A stretch of DNA of 64,000 bases from Bradysia coprophila (GCF_014529535.1 NW_023503409.1:10416390-10480389), one strand, 5' to 3'; shown: positions 1 to 13,292, numbered from the stretch's first letter. The notes: generated by a model not told the origin, from the sequence alone. Translations and numbers: made by a program.

Positions 1-253
1 ATTAGAAAGGGTTGTACTGGAAAAATTACTTGCTTCAATTAGCAGATTGTGTTTTGCGGATTATCCTAAATTATACCAAACTCCGAAACAGACTATATTG
101 CGCTGGCTGTTCATTTTAAAATTGCATTTAAATGCTGAAGGATTACCGCAAAACTTTTAAAATGACCTAAATAATGAAATTATGTTCAAGTTCTCGCTGT
201 GTATACATACAACGATATAACTAAAATGTTTATAATGAGAGAGGTGCATTACG
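1..253. other. AT-rich stretch, no gene seen
   Basis: I see no open reading frame of useful length, splice-flanked coding block or clear repeat here. It runs directly into the pentanucleotide repeat at 254. Confidence 0.5.
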
Positions 254-280
254 GTTAGATTAGATTAGATTAGATTAGAT
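254..280 (-). repeat. TTAGA pentanucleotide tail, possible 3' end of a non-LTR retrotransposon
   Basis: Five tandem copies of TTAGA are seen directly. Read on the minus strand, a less AT-rich segment (about 281-420) runs into this simple repeat, which resembles the 3' UTR and short tandem tail of some non-LTR elements. No reverse-transcriptase motif is recognisable in the adjoining minus-strand frames (520-777 and 806-988), so if it is a retrotransposon it is strongly 5'-truncated. The repeat is certain; the retroelement reading is a guess. Confidence 0.4.
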
Positions 281-1000
281 GGGAGGGTGTAAGCCCAGCA
301 CCTAAGCCTCAGATGGGCCTGTTGTGCTATTGTACAAGTCTCTTGATCATATGGACTGTGATTTTACATCATATCTCTCCCGACTTAGATTGTTCACAAA
401 TCGACCGTGTGTTAACGTCCCATACGTTGTGAATTCTTCAAGCCGTGGGTGGTATGCAAATACCACAACCATCACTAATTGACCTGTACATTTCCCCAAA
501 GATGGCGCTATCAACATTGTCATGTTGTAGCTCTTTCTACTATTGACATTATGTCGATATGGTTTCTTTTATGGAGAAAGCGAATGTTGGGTTTTTTGAT
601 ATTTCCGACTTTGTTACGGTTACGGCTATTAGTTTTAGGTAATAGCAAGTGTCTAATCACCATAGGCCATGAGTTGCCTCTTCGTATAAATCGCCATGCC
701 ACCATGTGACTGAACTCGTTCTGGCGTTGCAGGTTGTAGCGTTTGAATGATTCGTATTTCGTCATATCCCTTGACATCCATACAACGTATCAATCAATAG
801 ATCTGTTAAACCTCGCGGTCATTTTGGAGTACAAGATAGTTTCTGTATCTTGGGATTGTACCACAGCAAATTTGTAAAAATTTGCTATGTGGTTTTGGGG
901 TGTCAAATGAGAACCCGAGGCGTTTGTACCTTACCTGCACTAAAATTGACTGCCAGATGCCATACGGCAATGTGTCATTTTCGTACATTAATCGAGCACG

Positions 1001-3000
1001 TAATTTAGCATTAGCTTCTGGTAGAGTCGATTGTTAATCCGTACACCGACGCCACGAAGCACATGTTAAATAACAAAGAAAATAACACAATTGTTGATAT
1101 CGCACAATGAGGCGAGAACGACTTTATTGATCAAAGAGAAAATGACCTACGAGAACAACACTTTGACTTCGTTAATAAAACCTTTAAAATAATTTCACCA
1201 TTTAACCATTACAGCAAAATAAAAACACCAAAGCCGTAAAAGTTGGCACAGAAATTAGACAAAATCGAAAATGAATTCACACACAGCCACACAAAAGAAA
1301 CACTTTTAGAGAGCAACGCATAAACACGTCCGTTCTCTGTGACATTACGGTTAGATGAGCAATATTTTCACTTACACACAGTTCTGCGGGGACACATTAC
1401 GACTTTGAATTTCGTTAATAAATATTTGATTATATTCCGGTTGAAAACAACATTTTAAAGGAAGATTATTCCGAGAGAATCCACTGTTTCGTACAAAGAA
1501 GCTTTATAATGCAAATGGATTCAAATTTGCCCGGATTACTTTGTGTGTGCCATTTCTTTTCACAGGCTATCGTGTACTATTAACCGTAACACGAACATCA
1601 CTTTACAAGAAAAAAGAGAGAATTTAATTCAAATCCAATTGGCCTTATTTTCATTGTAAATTATAATTAGATAAACCTCTCCATCTCCCCGTGAACACAC
1701 ACACACCCGAGTCGTCGTGATGCTGATAAAAAATGTTTCGTTATAACCGCCGATAATTCACATAATTCGGTCGTCTTCAAACTTGTTGCCATCATTAATT
1801 GGCTCCAGTGGCAATTCTACCGAATTCTCACCGAACAATTGTAACGCCATTAACATATTTTTCCAAGCAAATTCGTCTCTGTACAGTCTCAGTTATTCAA
1901 TTGATGTATTATGTAGGGAGGCTCGACGTTATATATACATTACATCACATCCGTATTTCACGAATATTTTCAGCTGTACTAACCATTTACTTATGGAAAA
2001 CTTTATGGAACCAGCAGCAGTAAAGTCCATGCATATAAATACAGATAGTATATACGATGACGACGTATACATACAATGTTAAAAGACAAGATATACATAA
2101 AACAGGACGAAAGAAGGATACATGTTGAATGGGAAATGGCTAAGATAAGAATGTTTCTATGTCGTTATGCCCCTTCTGTACGATATTCCATATGTATGCA
2201 TAGAAATTACTTTAGCACATCTTTCAAAGTATAAAATAGCTATACGTGTGTATGTTCTCGTTACAACAACGATAGGCTTTCATCTTTATATATATTTATG
2301 TGGATGTTGGTGGTTAAAAAGGAGTTGGTGAAAAATAAATAAAATTGAAGATGTTGCTTTTGGTCCATGCTTAAAGCTGTGTTGTTAACAAAATGTATTA
2401 GATGTATCGGCTTTTAAAGGTGAATGGGCTTGTTAAAAGTGTCCTTAAAACTTTTTTTTTAATAGGATTGTATGCCATGAATTTTGATGGTTTTATATAT
2501 GAAATTTCGAGAGAGTAACAAAACATGTTCTACTCGTAGAGATGGTGGATGGTATAGCAAGAAATAATCTTATTGACAAAAAGCACTTTGTTCAATGACT
2601 GATTTTTTCAGTGTGATTTGACATAGGTCTGTACATTGCACGAAGATTTGTTGTGTAACGCCAATACCTTTTTCCCAAATTCCATTAGTGACGCCGTAGA
2701 ATGTTAGTGCGAATAATTGATATCATCAGTTCCGATAATTAATTAAACATAAAACTGGTTCGTCCTTTGACATTCACTCAAGGTTGTTTGTTTATTATTA
2801 CGTTACCATTCAGTCATTATATACACTCAGAGAGAGTGTTATAGAAGGATTCCATCCATTTATTAAATTAAAATGATGTTCATGTATAGGTGAAACGTAA
2901 GATGCATTAGTAACGATGAGTATTTTAACTGAAAATGAAAGCTTATGGAAATCCTTTTCACTTTGATGAAGTAAATCCGTTGACATTTTGCAGAATTCTT
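1001..3000. other. Gene-free AT-rich stretch
   Basis: Only short chance frames and a short AC run near 1,698 are visible. There is no recognisable protein, RNA gene or structured repeat. Confidence 0.5.
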
Positions 3001-3017
3001 TTTAATTAACTCACATC

Positions 3018-3710
3018 ATGTCCGGAGCGTTAGCGGAGGACTTGACGCAGTCTAACTTCCAAAAAAAGAACGAAGAAATTTTTTTGAGACGCGGCGAGAA
3101 TTTAAGTTTCTTTCCTTTGGCCTGTATCACCACAAATCCTATTCTATCTTATTCGCGCTTTAAATACGAGCAAAACGAGCTATCACTCGACTATGTAACT
3201 TTAAAATTGCCGGAGATACATCGTTTTGAAGTTGGTCATTTTGATAGAAAATGCACCAAATTAACGTTTTCCAAACAATCAAAACCTTTCACCTTACTCT
3301 GTATGTTTCTATCTGTCTATCTGTCTATCTGTCTATCTATCGACGGTCGATCTCGGAAACTAGTCAGCCAATCTCCATGAAATTTTGCAGGAACCTCAGG
3401 GTGGGCATAAAAATGAAAATGTGATACGCCATTACCCCAGGAAAAACCAGAATTTTGTTTTATTGGCCTCGAAGTGGTTTCTGAGTGTGGTTTTCGAGGG
3501 TCGGGAACGTGTTTTCGGCTGTAGCTTAGCTGTATTGAAACCTACAGAGGCGTGCGACCCATCAAATGAAAGGTATTCGTAACACGATTCGAACAAAAAA
3601 ATAATTAAAAAAATCGGGGCAGATTCGTTTGAGCTAGAGTGATTAGAGTGACCAAATTTTGAGCTACTCGAGCGTAGGATGAAAGGACTAATATTTTTGC
3701 GATTGTGAGA
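3018..3710. repeat. Dispersed-repeat-like segment with a CTGT/CTAT microsatellite
   Basis: A tetranucleotide tract (ATCTGTCT and related units) occupies about 3,310-3,341. It sits inside a segment open in two successive plus frames (3018-3380 and 3385-3582). Those frames match no family I know and change frame across the microsatellite. A similar arrangement, a short CTGTCCG-type tract inside a repeat, occurs near 46,971. I read this as a dispersed repeat rather than a gene. Confidence 0.4.
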
Positions 3711-3974
3711 GATAGAGAGTTACTTTCTTCGGCAAAGTCTCAGAGTTTTACGAATAGAACAGAGGGGCATATGTGAAAAATGTCGAAAGTTGGAAATGGG
3801 TGGGTCAATTATGTTTTTAGAGGTATTTCTTGAATGGTGACAGATAGAGAGTTAATTTCTTCGGCAAAGTCTCAGAGTTTTACGAGTAGAACAGAGGGGC
3901 ATATGTGAAAAATGTCGAAAGTTGGAAATGGGTGGGTCAATTGGGGTTTTGGAGATATTTCTTGAATGGTGGCA
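3711..3974. repeat. Two tandem copies of a 132-bp unit
   Basis: The sequence starting GATAGAGAGTTA recurs at 3,711, 3,843 and (truncated) 3,975, giving a period of exactly 132 bp. Copies one and two share long blocks such as GGCATATGTGAAAAATGTCG with only a few substitutions. The third copy breaks off into the 18-bp minisatellite. Confidence 0.85.
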
Positions 3975-3987
3975 GATAGAGAATTAC

Positions 3988-4277
3988 TTTCGTCAAATTT
4001 TCGATTTTCGTCAGATTTTGGAATTTCGTCAAATTTTCGATTTTCGTCAAATTTTCAAATTTCGTCAAATTTTCGAATTTCGTCAAATTTTCGAATTTCG
4101 TCAAATTTTCGAATTTCGTCAAATTTTCGAATTTCGTCAAATTTCGTGAAACTTTCTAATTTCGTCAAATTTTGTCAAATTTTCGAATTTCGTCAAATTT
4201 GGTCAAATTTCGTCAAATTTTCGATTTTCGTCAAATTTCGTCAAATTTTCGAATTTCGTCAAATTTTCAAATTTCGC
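3988..4277. repeat. Minisatellite with 18-bp unit TTTCGTCAAATTTTCGAA
   Basis: About 15 units of an 18-bp motif are visible, most regular between 4,020 and 4,140 and degenerate afterwards. Because 18 is divisible by 3 and the unit lacks stops in several frames, it creates artificial open frames on both strands with repeated FRQIFE-like and NLTKFE-like peptides. These are not genes. Confidence 0.9.
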
Positions 4278-4309
4278 CACATGCGACGCAGATTTTTTTG
4301 GTAAAATTT

Positions 4310-5690
4310 TAGTTGTTACCAGTCTAAATTTTTTTTTTGTAAAAATTATTTGGCAGATGATGAGAAAACCTAAGCCAGCTTGTTTGAACTAATTGGGTGT
4401 AAAATTTAATTTTTGCCTAACGAAGCTGAAAGCGTCAACTCTAGCGATATCATTCATTTTAGAAATTGTATTTCAAAGACTGCGTCACACTTTTCTCGAA
4501 GAGATTTTTGTTGGGATACTTATTTCGTTCGCGAAACCGTTTTCTGTTTCGCGATGTTTCATGATTTGTGTCCTTAAATAGAAGCTGTCTATGAAACGAA
4601 CATGGCAAACCTTCAAACGTAACAATGTCGTTGTTCCGAAAACAAAACTTTTCTTTTGGCAATTTCGTAAATTGCCCATAGGTTTCGATTTTAATGAAAG
4701 AAGAAGAAGAAGACGGAAAAATAATTGGATTCATCAACATTATTGAATTACAAAATTTTCTTTTCTTTTTTTTTATCGTGTTGTCCAATTATAAATTTGC
4801 GACAAAATGTCGTTCCGAATCGCTTTTGCACATAATGACAATGTGTTTGGTTTTACATGGACAAGATATTTGACGAAGATAAATACACTTATTGTACTCC
4901 TCTCTGTCTGTTATTGTTTGCCCGTCAAATATAATATCCAAACATTTAACTAATTTAATGAGATAAACAATGTTCGCGTTAATGTAGCAAAGAAGAAAAA
5001 AACGACCGAACGAAACACAAAATGAAAATAATAATGGCAATATTTGAGGAGAAATTTGGGAAACAAATGGAGAATTAAATTGTTTAGCGCAGAGGGTGTT
5101 GCTATAATATCCATATTATACTATATACATGTGCGACGAGGTGTTTGTATTTAGGAGTTGTTTTAGCCGTTGTTGTGTTAAGTCATTGTACAGAAATTGA
5201 TTGTTCAATTTAGTAACACTAATAGAACCACGGCTAAATGAATGAACCAACCGAAAAATAACAACGCGCGCATTTGATGATGAAAGACTGTGTGTATACC
5301 ACTATATTCCACATACCCAAAATACTTTGTTAAATAAACTTTGATCTAATACCTGTCTGGGTATACACAAGAAATGTTCGCTGTAATAGTTTCAACTTTT
5401 CCTCATATTAAAATAATTATACACAAAACTGCATACAAATTTCTCCCTTGCCGCCATTTAATCTTTTTCCGTCCCCCCATCTCCCCCATTCCTATGCGCA
5501 TTGCAAAGTTTTCTTGAGAAGTTTTAACCATTCGTATTTAGTTATTTTAAACCAAAGTTCGCAAAATGTTGCCCAAAGTATATTTCACACAAAATCAGCT
5601 CCTATTCCCTCCAAAAATTTTCTGCAACTAAAGGAATTTATTTGGCTTTGAAACTATGTTATAAGTCTATGCCACGTTCCATATCTATCA
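4310..5690. other. Gene-free AT-rich stretch
   Basis: Contains a short AAG run near 4,700 and no convincing coding, RNA or structured repeat signal. Confidence 0.45.
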
Positions 5691-5693
5691 TAA

Positions 5694-7012
5694 GGGGCCA
5701 TTCAAATAGTGCGCACGCTGTAAAGTAGCTATTTTTGAGACCCCCCTCCCCCTTTGCACGCCTTTACACGTTTTTCAAAACTCCCCTACTAAAAGTGCGC
5801 ACAAATTTTGGTTTCTAAAATTTAAAAGTCGCGTAAAAAGCGACAAACAAAAGCTTAACATGAAATTCCTCAGTAATTTCGGATATGTCCACCATATTTG
5901 TGCATCACGAAGGGACAAGCAAAAATGGTTGTATGGTCGCGCATAAAGTCTGCTATCAAGTAAAAGATGATTAATTTTGAAAATGAATGTCATCATTTAC
6001 TTCTTCTAATTTTACTTTACTCTCAAGATTTGTCAGATCATTCAAAAAGGGAAATCTAATGACAGCTGACTGAAAAAATCGCGGGTAATGTTTACTTGAA
6101 CTGGAAATAAAAGACAAACCGAATGACCGATCTACTACAAATTTGGCAGCAATCCTAAAAACAATGTCAGATACAAACATTAACTGTTTAGGTATATGTG
6201 GTGCCACATCTCCTCAATTCTAAAAACTTATCTATCCTCGCAAAGTAGCGAACAGTGAACATGGGAGGGTGAATTTTTTGGTAAGAGATGCCATTGTCCG
6301 AAAACAATTGCAGATTAAGTTGAGCATTTAGTTGTTCTTCTTATACTTTTATGTTCTTATATTCTCAGTTGCTAGCTGATACTCATAGTTCACCGCTCGA
6401 CCGTTTTACCTGTATAGCTGAGAATGTAAGGAATCAGATCCCACTCACGTACTTACTTTCTGCAATGAAACTAGAGACAAGGTATGGCCAAGTGTCAAAA
6501 TTTGTTCTAGCCGGAGCACATTACGATTTGTTTGAACTGACTTCGAACGAACTCATTTCTGGTGCAAATTTTCACCGAAAATGAGTTCGTTCGAGGTAAA
6601 TTCGAACAAATCTAAATGTGCTCCGACTTGTATGAACTGGCCATACCTCCCCATATAGTTTCATTGACTTTCTGGTGATAAGGAAAATATACAAAATAAG
6701 TAAAGTTGTGGCACACCTTAACAAAGATTCATCCGCCAACAACAAATAATTTGAGAAAGGTCCCGGAAAGTAATTCCGTACAAATTCTGTAAATATTCTC
6801 ACTTGCATTTGTGGTCGATACTACAGTTTGGTTTCTTTAACGCGAGACCGCTTTAGGTAATACTCAAAAATGGATCATCTGTTAAGCCAAAATATTTTGT
6901 AAAATGAGTGCGCACGCTTTTCGATTACCCCCCTTTTGATCGCACGCTTTTGCACGATTTTCGAATACCCCCCTCCCCCCCTTTGGTGCGTGCGCACTAT
7001 TTGAATGGCCCC
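5694..7012. mobile_element. Non-autonomous PIF/Harbinger-like DNA transposon with a nested MITE
   Basis: The ends are inverted repeats beginning GGGGCCATTCAAATAGTGCG; the right end reads as the reverse complement. The 3-bp sequence TAA directly flanks both ends (5691-5693 and 7013-7015), matching the TWA target duplication of PIF/Harbinger elements. The subterminal regions at both ends share CGCACGC and poly-C tracts. No transposase frame is present, so it would depend on an enzyme encoded elsewhere. It is interrupted by the MITE at 6463-6666. The superfamily call rests on TSD length and terminal Gs only. Confidence 0.75.
6463..6666. mobile_element. 204-bp MITE (family A) with 8-bp target duplication
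   Basis: Terminal inverted repeats start CAATGAAACTA and continue into GGTATGGCCA. The perfect 8-bp direct repeat ACTTTCTG flanks both sides (6455-6462 and 6667-6674). The inner sequence shares GGAGCACAT and GAGTTCGTT blocks with the copy at 31,658-31,831. An 8-bp duplication fits hAT-type (or P/MuDR-adjacent) cut-and-paste transposition. It has no coding capacity. Confidence 0.9.
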
Positions 7013-7150
7013 TAAGTGCATATAATATACCGACATTTTGCGAACTGGGTCCCACCTTTAGGATGGATGTGGTCCCTTCACTGATGAACTTATCAAAAGA
7101 CGTGTTCTTAAACATTCTTCTATTTTCAGTTCAAAACTTCATTCTCTTAA

Positions 7151-7203
7151 GGCCAGTTCATGGTCGTATATATCGCAAAAATGTATGCGAGTATGAACTG
7201 GCC
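7151..7203. mobile_element. 53-bp palindromic mini-element flanked by TTAA
   Basis: GGCCAGTTCAT and its exact inverse ATGAACTGGCC bound a 53-bp segment, with TTAA immediately outside each end (7147-7150 and 7204-7207). TTAA is the piggyBac-type target. It could be an internal-deletion derivative of a piggyBac-like element or simply a chance palindrome. The small size limits confidence. Confidence 0.55.
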
Positions 7204-7269
7204 TTAATTAAGACCAAACAACGTTAACAGCAACTGTAAAAAACACACAATAAAACCGTGGGAATAGGT

Positions 7270-8188
7270 TAGAGGGATTCTTTTGAAAATCCGCCTATCA
7301 AAATCGGACCCATTTCGTCTGGGATGGATATATATACATGGTTTGAAAGATCTTTGTCAGTAGACCTCAAAACAGGCCTCACACAGTCTCGAGCCACACC
7401 TGGTTGCTGGTGGAAGATCTCCGAAGTTGGAAAAATAGTGTTTTTATCCGAATTTTTTGGCCGTTATAAATGATCGTTCCGGGTGAGATTGGGCTCGTTG
7501 GAAAGCTGAGTTCAATTACTTTCGGGTCATGCCTAGTTCGATTAGATTCGTTGATATGTGTTTGCAAAAATTTGCAAGAAAAATTTTCAAAATCTGTGTG
7601 ACAAGTCTGGGCTGGTACTGATGTGAACCTAACATGCTAGTTATAACATGCATTGTCTAAGCTTTCCGTTGATACCTCATTTGTAGTGCTGGTGATTGCT
7701 GACATAACAGAACTTTATGTTAGTGCAACCGCTACTCGCAAACCTCGCCAGCAATCACCAGCACTGCAAATGAGATATCAATGAAAAGCTTAGACAATGT
7801 ATGTTACGACTAGCATCTTAGGTTCACATTAAGCGTCATCAATACCAGCCCAGACCTGTCTAAAGTTCACACAGATTTTGAAATTTTTTTCTTGCAAACA
7901 CATATCAATGAATCTAATCACACTAGGCATGACCCGAAAGTACTTCAGCTCAGCTTTCCAACGAGCCCACTCTCACCCGGAACGATCATTTATAACGGCC
8001 TAAAATTTCGGATAAAAAACACTATTTTTCCAACTTCGGAGATCTTCCACCAGCTACCAGGTGTGGCTCGAGACTGTGTGAGGCCTGTTTTGAGGTCTAC
8101 TGGCAACGATCTTTCAAACCATGTATATGTCCATCCCAGACGAAATGGGTCCGATTTTGATAGGCGGATTTTCAAAAGAATCCCTCTT
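7270..8188. repeat. Long inverted repeat (fold-back), two ~430-bp arms
   Basis: Starting AGAGGGATTCTTTTG at the left and ending with its inverse at the right, the two arms pair over about 430 bp with roughly 90 percent identity (small indels), around a spacer near 7,702-7,748. The innermost part of the stem contains GTGCTGGTGATTGCT. Neither arm encodes a recognisable protein. A transcript through it would fold into a long double-stranded RNA. A related, decayed end lies near 56,045. Confidence 0.85.
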
Positions 8189-8197
8189 AGGAAGTGA

Positions 8198-8490
8198 TAC
8201 CACAGGAAGTAGGCAAACAAACATCGGAAAATAATTGGCACTTTTAACTTTCTTATATAAAACAGAGCATTCTGCCTACTGACGTCAATGGCATCCAACG
8301 CCCCAACGCGCAGCAATAAGCTTCAAAAGTCTGTAAAAAAAACCAGTAAAGCCGAAGGTTTAGGTTAGGACATATTACCACAGAACGTGGACAAACAATT
8401 GACATTTTTAACTCTCTTGTAAAACAGAACATCGTCTACTGATGACTCATAAGATCCATTTCACAAAATTGATCATACTGAACGTATTTT
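8198..8490. repeat. Imperfect tandem duplication of ~110 bp
   Basis: The segment near 8,200-8,290 (CACTTTTAACTTTCTTAT, AAAACAGAGCAT, CTACTGACG) recurs in diverged form near 8,370-8,455 (CATTTTTAACTCTCTTGT, AAAACAGAACAT, CTACTGATG). No function is inferred. Confidence 0.45.
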
Positions 8491-8499
8491 TTGACGTAA

Positions 8500-11400
8500 G
8501 ACCCTCGACTTAACACAGTCAAGGGAACTGTAACTCTGATTATATGTTTCTGTCATGTAGTTGTATTCATCGCAAAGTGTTCGGATGAAGATGAAGATGA
8601 TGATATATATGTAGTACGTAGGACACATCTTCCTTTCTGTATGTATATGATAATATGATGATGATAACGTTTAAATTTAAATGTATAAACCGCTAAAATA
8701 AACGAATATTCATTTTGCACTTTAAAAAGATTTCCAAATTAGAGCGAAGCCGAAGTGTGTACTTACATTAAAAGTACCATGAATTTAGAAATAATTTGCA
8801 TAATTATAAGTTAGCTTTTAAAATCTGGGTTAATTAAGATGTAGTATGCAGGCTGGGTATGTTATAAGACGGAATATATATATATAAAGCAGATAGGTGG
8901 GCAATAGGGCGAACAAAAAATTTCCGTATTCTTTCACATTCAATAAGAGTTCTCGTTCATAAAAGAAAATAAAAAAATTTCTTTTCATTAAATTGGGTCA
9001 GTCGTCTGGAAATAAATATTTATTTTTCCCCAATAATTTTGAGTCAATTTTTCTTCTCTATACTTTGCGACAAATTACACTCGCACAAAAAAAAAAGAAT
9101 TGTGACAGTGGATGGAACTGAATGGCGAAGCCCAGATAAATTCATTAAAATATTCAATTCAAATGTACATGAAAATTCGAACTAGTTCTTTTCTAATTGC
9201 CGGATAATTAAGCCGATTGTCTTGAAATGATAAAAACAAATTTAATAAAGCAAAAGTTTCGTTCCATAGTCAGACAGAAATGTCGCGCAAAACTTTGCTA
9301 GTCGCAATGGGTATAAATTGTGTAATTAAGTGTAATGCACCGGATTTATATCAAATCTCTTTTATAGAAAATGTAATTTTACATTTTTGAATTTTCTGTC
9401 TTTTTACCCGTTCCACCACACTCCATTGAATTTAAAGCATTTCTGTTTCCTTTTTGCTTAATTTATCCGAGACGATTGTACAAATACCACAAATTATGAA
9501 ATAACTCTGCACAAAATGGAGACAAAGTTAAATTAATATTAGAAACAAAGAAACTCTTGATGCTCCGTCCGCACCACTAGCAATGAATAAACAACAACCA
9601 ATTTCGCTCTTACTCAAAATGGATAATACATTTTTGAGGGGCAATTTTTAAGGTCGAACTGAAAAGCAGCCAGAGAATGAAATTATTTTAGTCATTACAT
9701 CAAATAGCTCTTAAGGATATAATGTTCAAGGAGCAACCAGTGTACCCTTCCGTTTTTTGTCCTATTAATACGATATATCTGGCACACACAGAAAAAAAAA
9801 CGTGCGGCGTTTGAAGTGGCCGTAAAATGTTTTTCAACTAATATTTCGTTGTGTACATTGTACCGCATCTATGTTTATACGCATATGGATGTTCAACGGT
9901 CATTATATCCATATAACCACATAATTATTCAACATAAAATTTACGATCAAATTTCGCATGGTACAAGATAAAGTTGGTTTTCCATTGGTGTCCGGTTAGG
10001 TGTTCGTCAATGACACATACCCAACATTGAACTGTGGTTTAAGTTTTAATTACACAATTTTATCGAATTTAATAGATGGGAAATAGTTTTTCGGTTCTGT
10101 GGCATGTATAAAAACGATTCGATCCATTGCTGTTCGGCTGTTTTTCTAGAAATTCAATAAACTAATTAATGGATACAATGCCATTTCATTTATTACACAT
10201 TTGCATTTTAAACATTTCTCTAGGCACGTAAATCGTGTTATTCTATCGCCAACAATATTCTATTATTACAATACAAAATCGACGATAAAAACCTGGAACA
10301 ATCCCCGTCTCATAAATGATTATGTTCTCCACACATAATGTGTATACGTACGTATGTATATTACACGATCCAGCCACTCTATCATATTATTACAATGTTG
10401 TGCGAGCTTTAATTATCTCTGATATGTGTGGTTTATGTCGGTGAATTCTTTGACATGTTCACAAAATATGACATGAAAATTTTATGATTCAGATTAGCAT
10501 TTGTATATGTGACGAAAGTCATGAAGTTTGAAACATTTTACATGGGTTTCGCTTTGTATTTCATAAATATATCATGACATTTTAATATGAGACTCATTGT
10601 TACGGCTCTCTCTCTCTCTTTTCTTCGTTTTTTTTTTTAATTTAAAAAAAGGGTAAAGAAGCGAATTTAATTTCAAAAGAAAATATTTGAAATTGGAGTA
10701 ACATTTTTATTATGAGTAGAATAATGTGACACTCGGAATGGTGGAAAATAAGAAAGAGAAATGATGCTCGAGGTATACTCTAATTTATTGTTTGTTTAGC
10801 CTTTTGCGAGACATTACTTTTATTATGTCAGCCTACATTATATACTATAATAGCACAGCATACGGCACCTCATCTTGTCTATATAATTACATGGTATTTG
10901 CTGCAACAGACGACAATCTAAGCTTGAAGAAGCTAATTTAACACGGAAACAATGATTAAAGTTTTTAAAGCTTCGGATTTGGATGTATCCTGATATATTC
11001 GTTAAATCTACTACTTCGTTTGTTGAAATTATAAACTAGCTCTTGATATAAAATCTTGTACTTCACTCGTTTTAAAATGCAATGTTCACTATATTGGACC
11101 ACGTTAAACAAAATGATCAACATCCACGTTTAATTACGTCTTCGCTTACACCCGCCTAATTAATACAATGTTTCTGGAAAGCTTAGCAGATGAATGTTCA
11201 TTGGTAACTTTTGAGTTATGAGTGCTCGTGAGTAGGAAGTTGTTCAGAGCTTCGAATCCTCAGTTGTGAATCCAGGTTACAAATTGTCTAGTTGTGATGT
11301 TATGAATCCTCATGACGTACAAATACTCGTGTCATTCCACAAAGTTGTTCATCGGATACTCAGAACTGAAGGAACTTTATTATTTAACGAAATACACATG

Positions 11401-13290
11401 CGACTATAATAATAACATTTCAATTGTAGCAAGAGCTTAGCCTAAGAACGGCTTTTCAACTTAATTTAGTGTTAGTTATTTACATGGCGATGGGCTGGTG
11501 AGAAGACGAAAGACGGATACTCAGACTACGATATAAACTCCGAGAAAAATTCACTTTCCCGCAGCTCTCTTATAACTTTGAGTCGTTTATAAACTTCAAA
11601 GTTTCAACATTTTGTCTGTGATTACGGTGGCCCACGAGTTTTAATTGATCACACCAAATGGATCAATGCGAAAGAGTTATATTTGTTCACATCGGGAAAA
11701 AAATCGCCTTTCGAGGGTGTCGCTACTATCTGGCCACAAGTCATACGAGAAAATTTCCAACTTTTTCCCCATTCCCGACGTAAACACCACAACGTTTTTT
11801 CCGAAGCTTCCAAGGAGGTGAGAAAATGCCTATTTTCTCGCCTGCGTTGTGTAAAAGTGTAACCTTTACATTGTGCTTGAAATATCATTGCTACGCTGAG
11901 ATGACTTCACTTAGTTTCACTTGGCAAGCTTATGCTCTGGAATATGATCCATGTGTTCCACTGTTCTAAATTACGGAACCTAATTTTTAGCGTCATAAAT
12001 TAGTAACCCTTCCGCTGTTTCTTTTATTATGAAAAGTTCAAAACAGTTTGAATTTGACCGAAAAAAAAACTTTTCCACTTAAAACTTCTTTCCCCATAGC
12101 AACTCGGAATTGTATCGCCGCGATTGTGTACTTGCTTGATATAATACGTATACCATACAAATGAAGCAACATAATTTTTAATTTTTTTTCTTCCATGAAT
12201 TATAAAAATATCCCAAGTCACATTATGTAAGAGCTATACACCAACTACCACCGCTACAAGTTCTAATTGAGTTCATATTAAGTTCCGGATTATAATGGAT
12301 AAGAAGGGGATTTTTTTTGCATCTTCCGAATGTAAGATGGTAATACAATGCGACAGTCTGGAAAATCATGCGACGAACTATCCGTTAAGAGTTCAGAATT
12401 CTAACGATTCACTATTCATAAAACGGGGAATGCTCAATACGACAATAGTGTGCCGATTCTTAAGAGATTATCACAGAGCCTCTGTTCGTTTCCTACTTTC
12501 TTTTCCAGCAAAAATAAATGCTCCGAGGAATTCTTCTCGGTTGAAAAATATACGCTCGATTTGATGGAATATTTATACACTAAATGAATGGTATATCTCA
12601 CGGGAACTATGCTTGAAAAGAAGAAGACGATATCTATTTCGTAGACTCATACCCAACTAGTTGTGAGTAGAGGAGGGAAAAAAAATTCAATATGGGATTG
12701 GTTATACGAACGAACGAACATAATTCCCAATTTTTGAATGCATTTTGAACGAGCGATTTTGTTCATCTTTTGCTGCAGAAATACGCTACATTCGAATTTA
12801 TAGGTAAAACGTTTTCGGTTTCTACTTTTCATTTTATTTGAAAAATGTAATATTTTGTACGCGAAACGATTTTATTATTTTTGTTATTACAAAACGGTAA
12901 ATTTAGTTATAAAATATGTACATTGAAAGTGGAGTTACACTGACGCTGGTTGGCAGAAGATAGTGTGGAATGGAGTGGTTGGAAAATCTTGTTGCAAATA
13001 ATTTTTTTTAAAAACCGACAAAACTTCTCCGGGTGGGTTGTACGGTTAACTCGGAAGCGAATTCTTCGCGCATAAAAATGCAACAGAATTTATACGTTCG
13101 AATAACTCGAGACTTCAGAGATGTTTCATTTTACAACTTAACGAATAGAACAAATGATTCACAAATTTTATAATCATAATGCCAGTACAGTTGGATTCGT
13201 GAGCTTTATACTGCAATGAATATCTCGAAAACTTTCAGTCATAATGCATTTTTAGGGGTTGAGCTAAGGGATAGGTGTAACGAACAAAAC
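8500..13290. other. Gene-free AT-rich stretch
   Basis: Nearly 5 kb with no credible coding block. A segment near 10,985-11,045 (AAATCTACTACTTC, TTTGTTGAA) recurs in diverged form near 33,685 and, inverted, near 22,620 and 37,050, so it is an old dispersed repeat. A CT run lies near 10,605. Confidence 0.5.
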
Positions 13291-13292
13291 AG

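Noticed and set aside
3018..3582. Two adjoining plus-strand frames of 120 and 65 codons
   Set aside because: They cross a microsatellite with a frame change and resemble dispersed repeat sequence; no family match.
3922..4304. Open frames on both strands with repeated FRQIFE-like or NLTKFE-like peptides
   Set aside because: They are translations of the 18-bp minisatellite, whose period is a multiple of 3; no gene signals.
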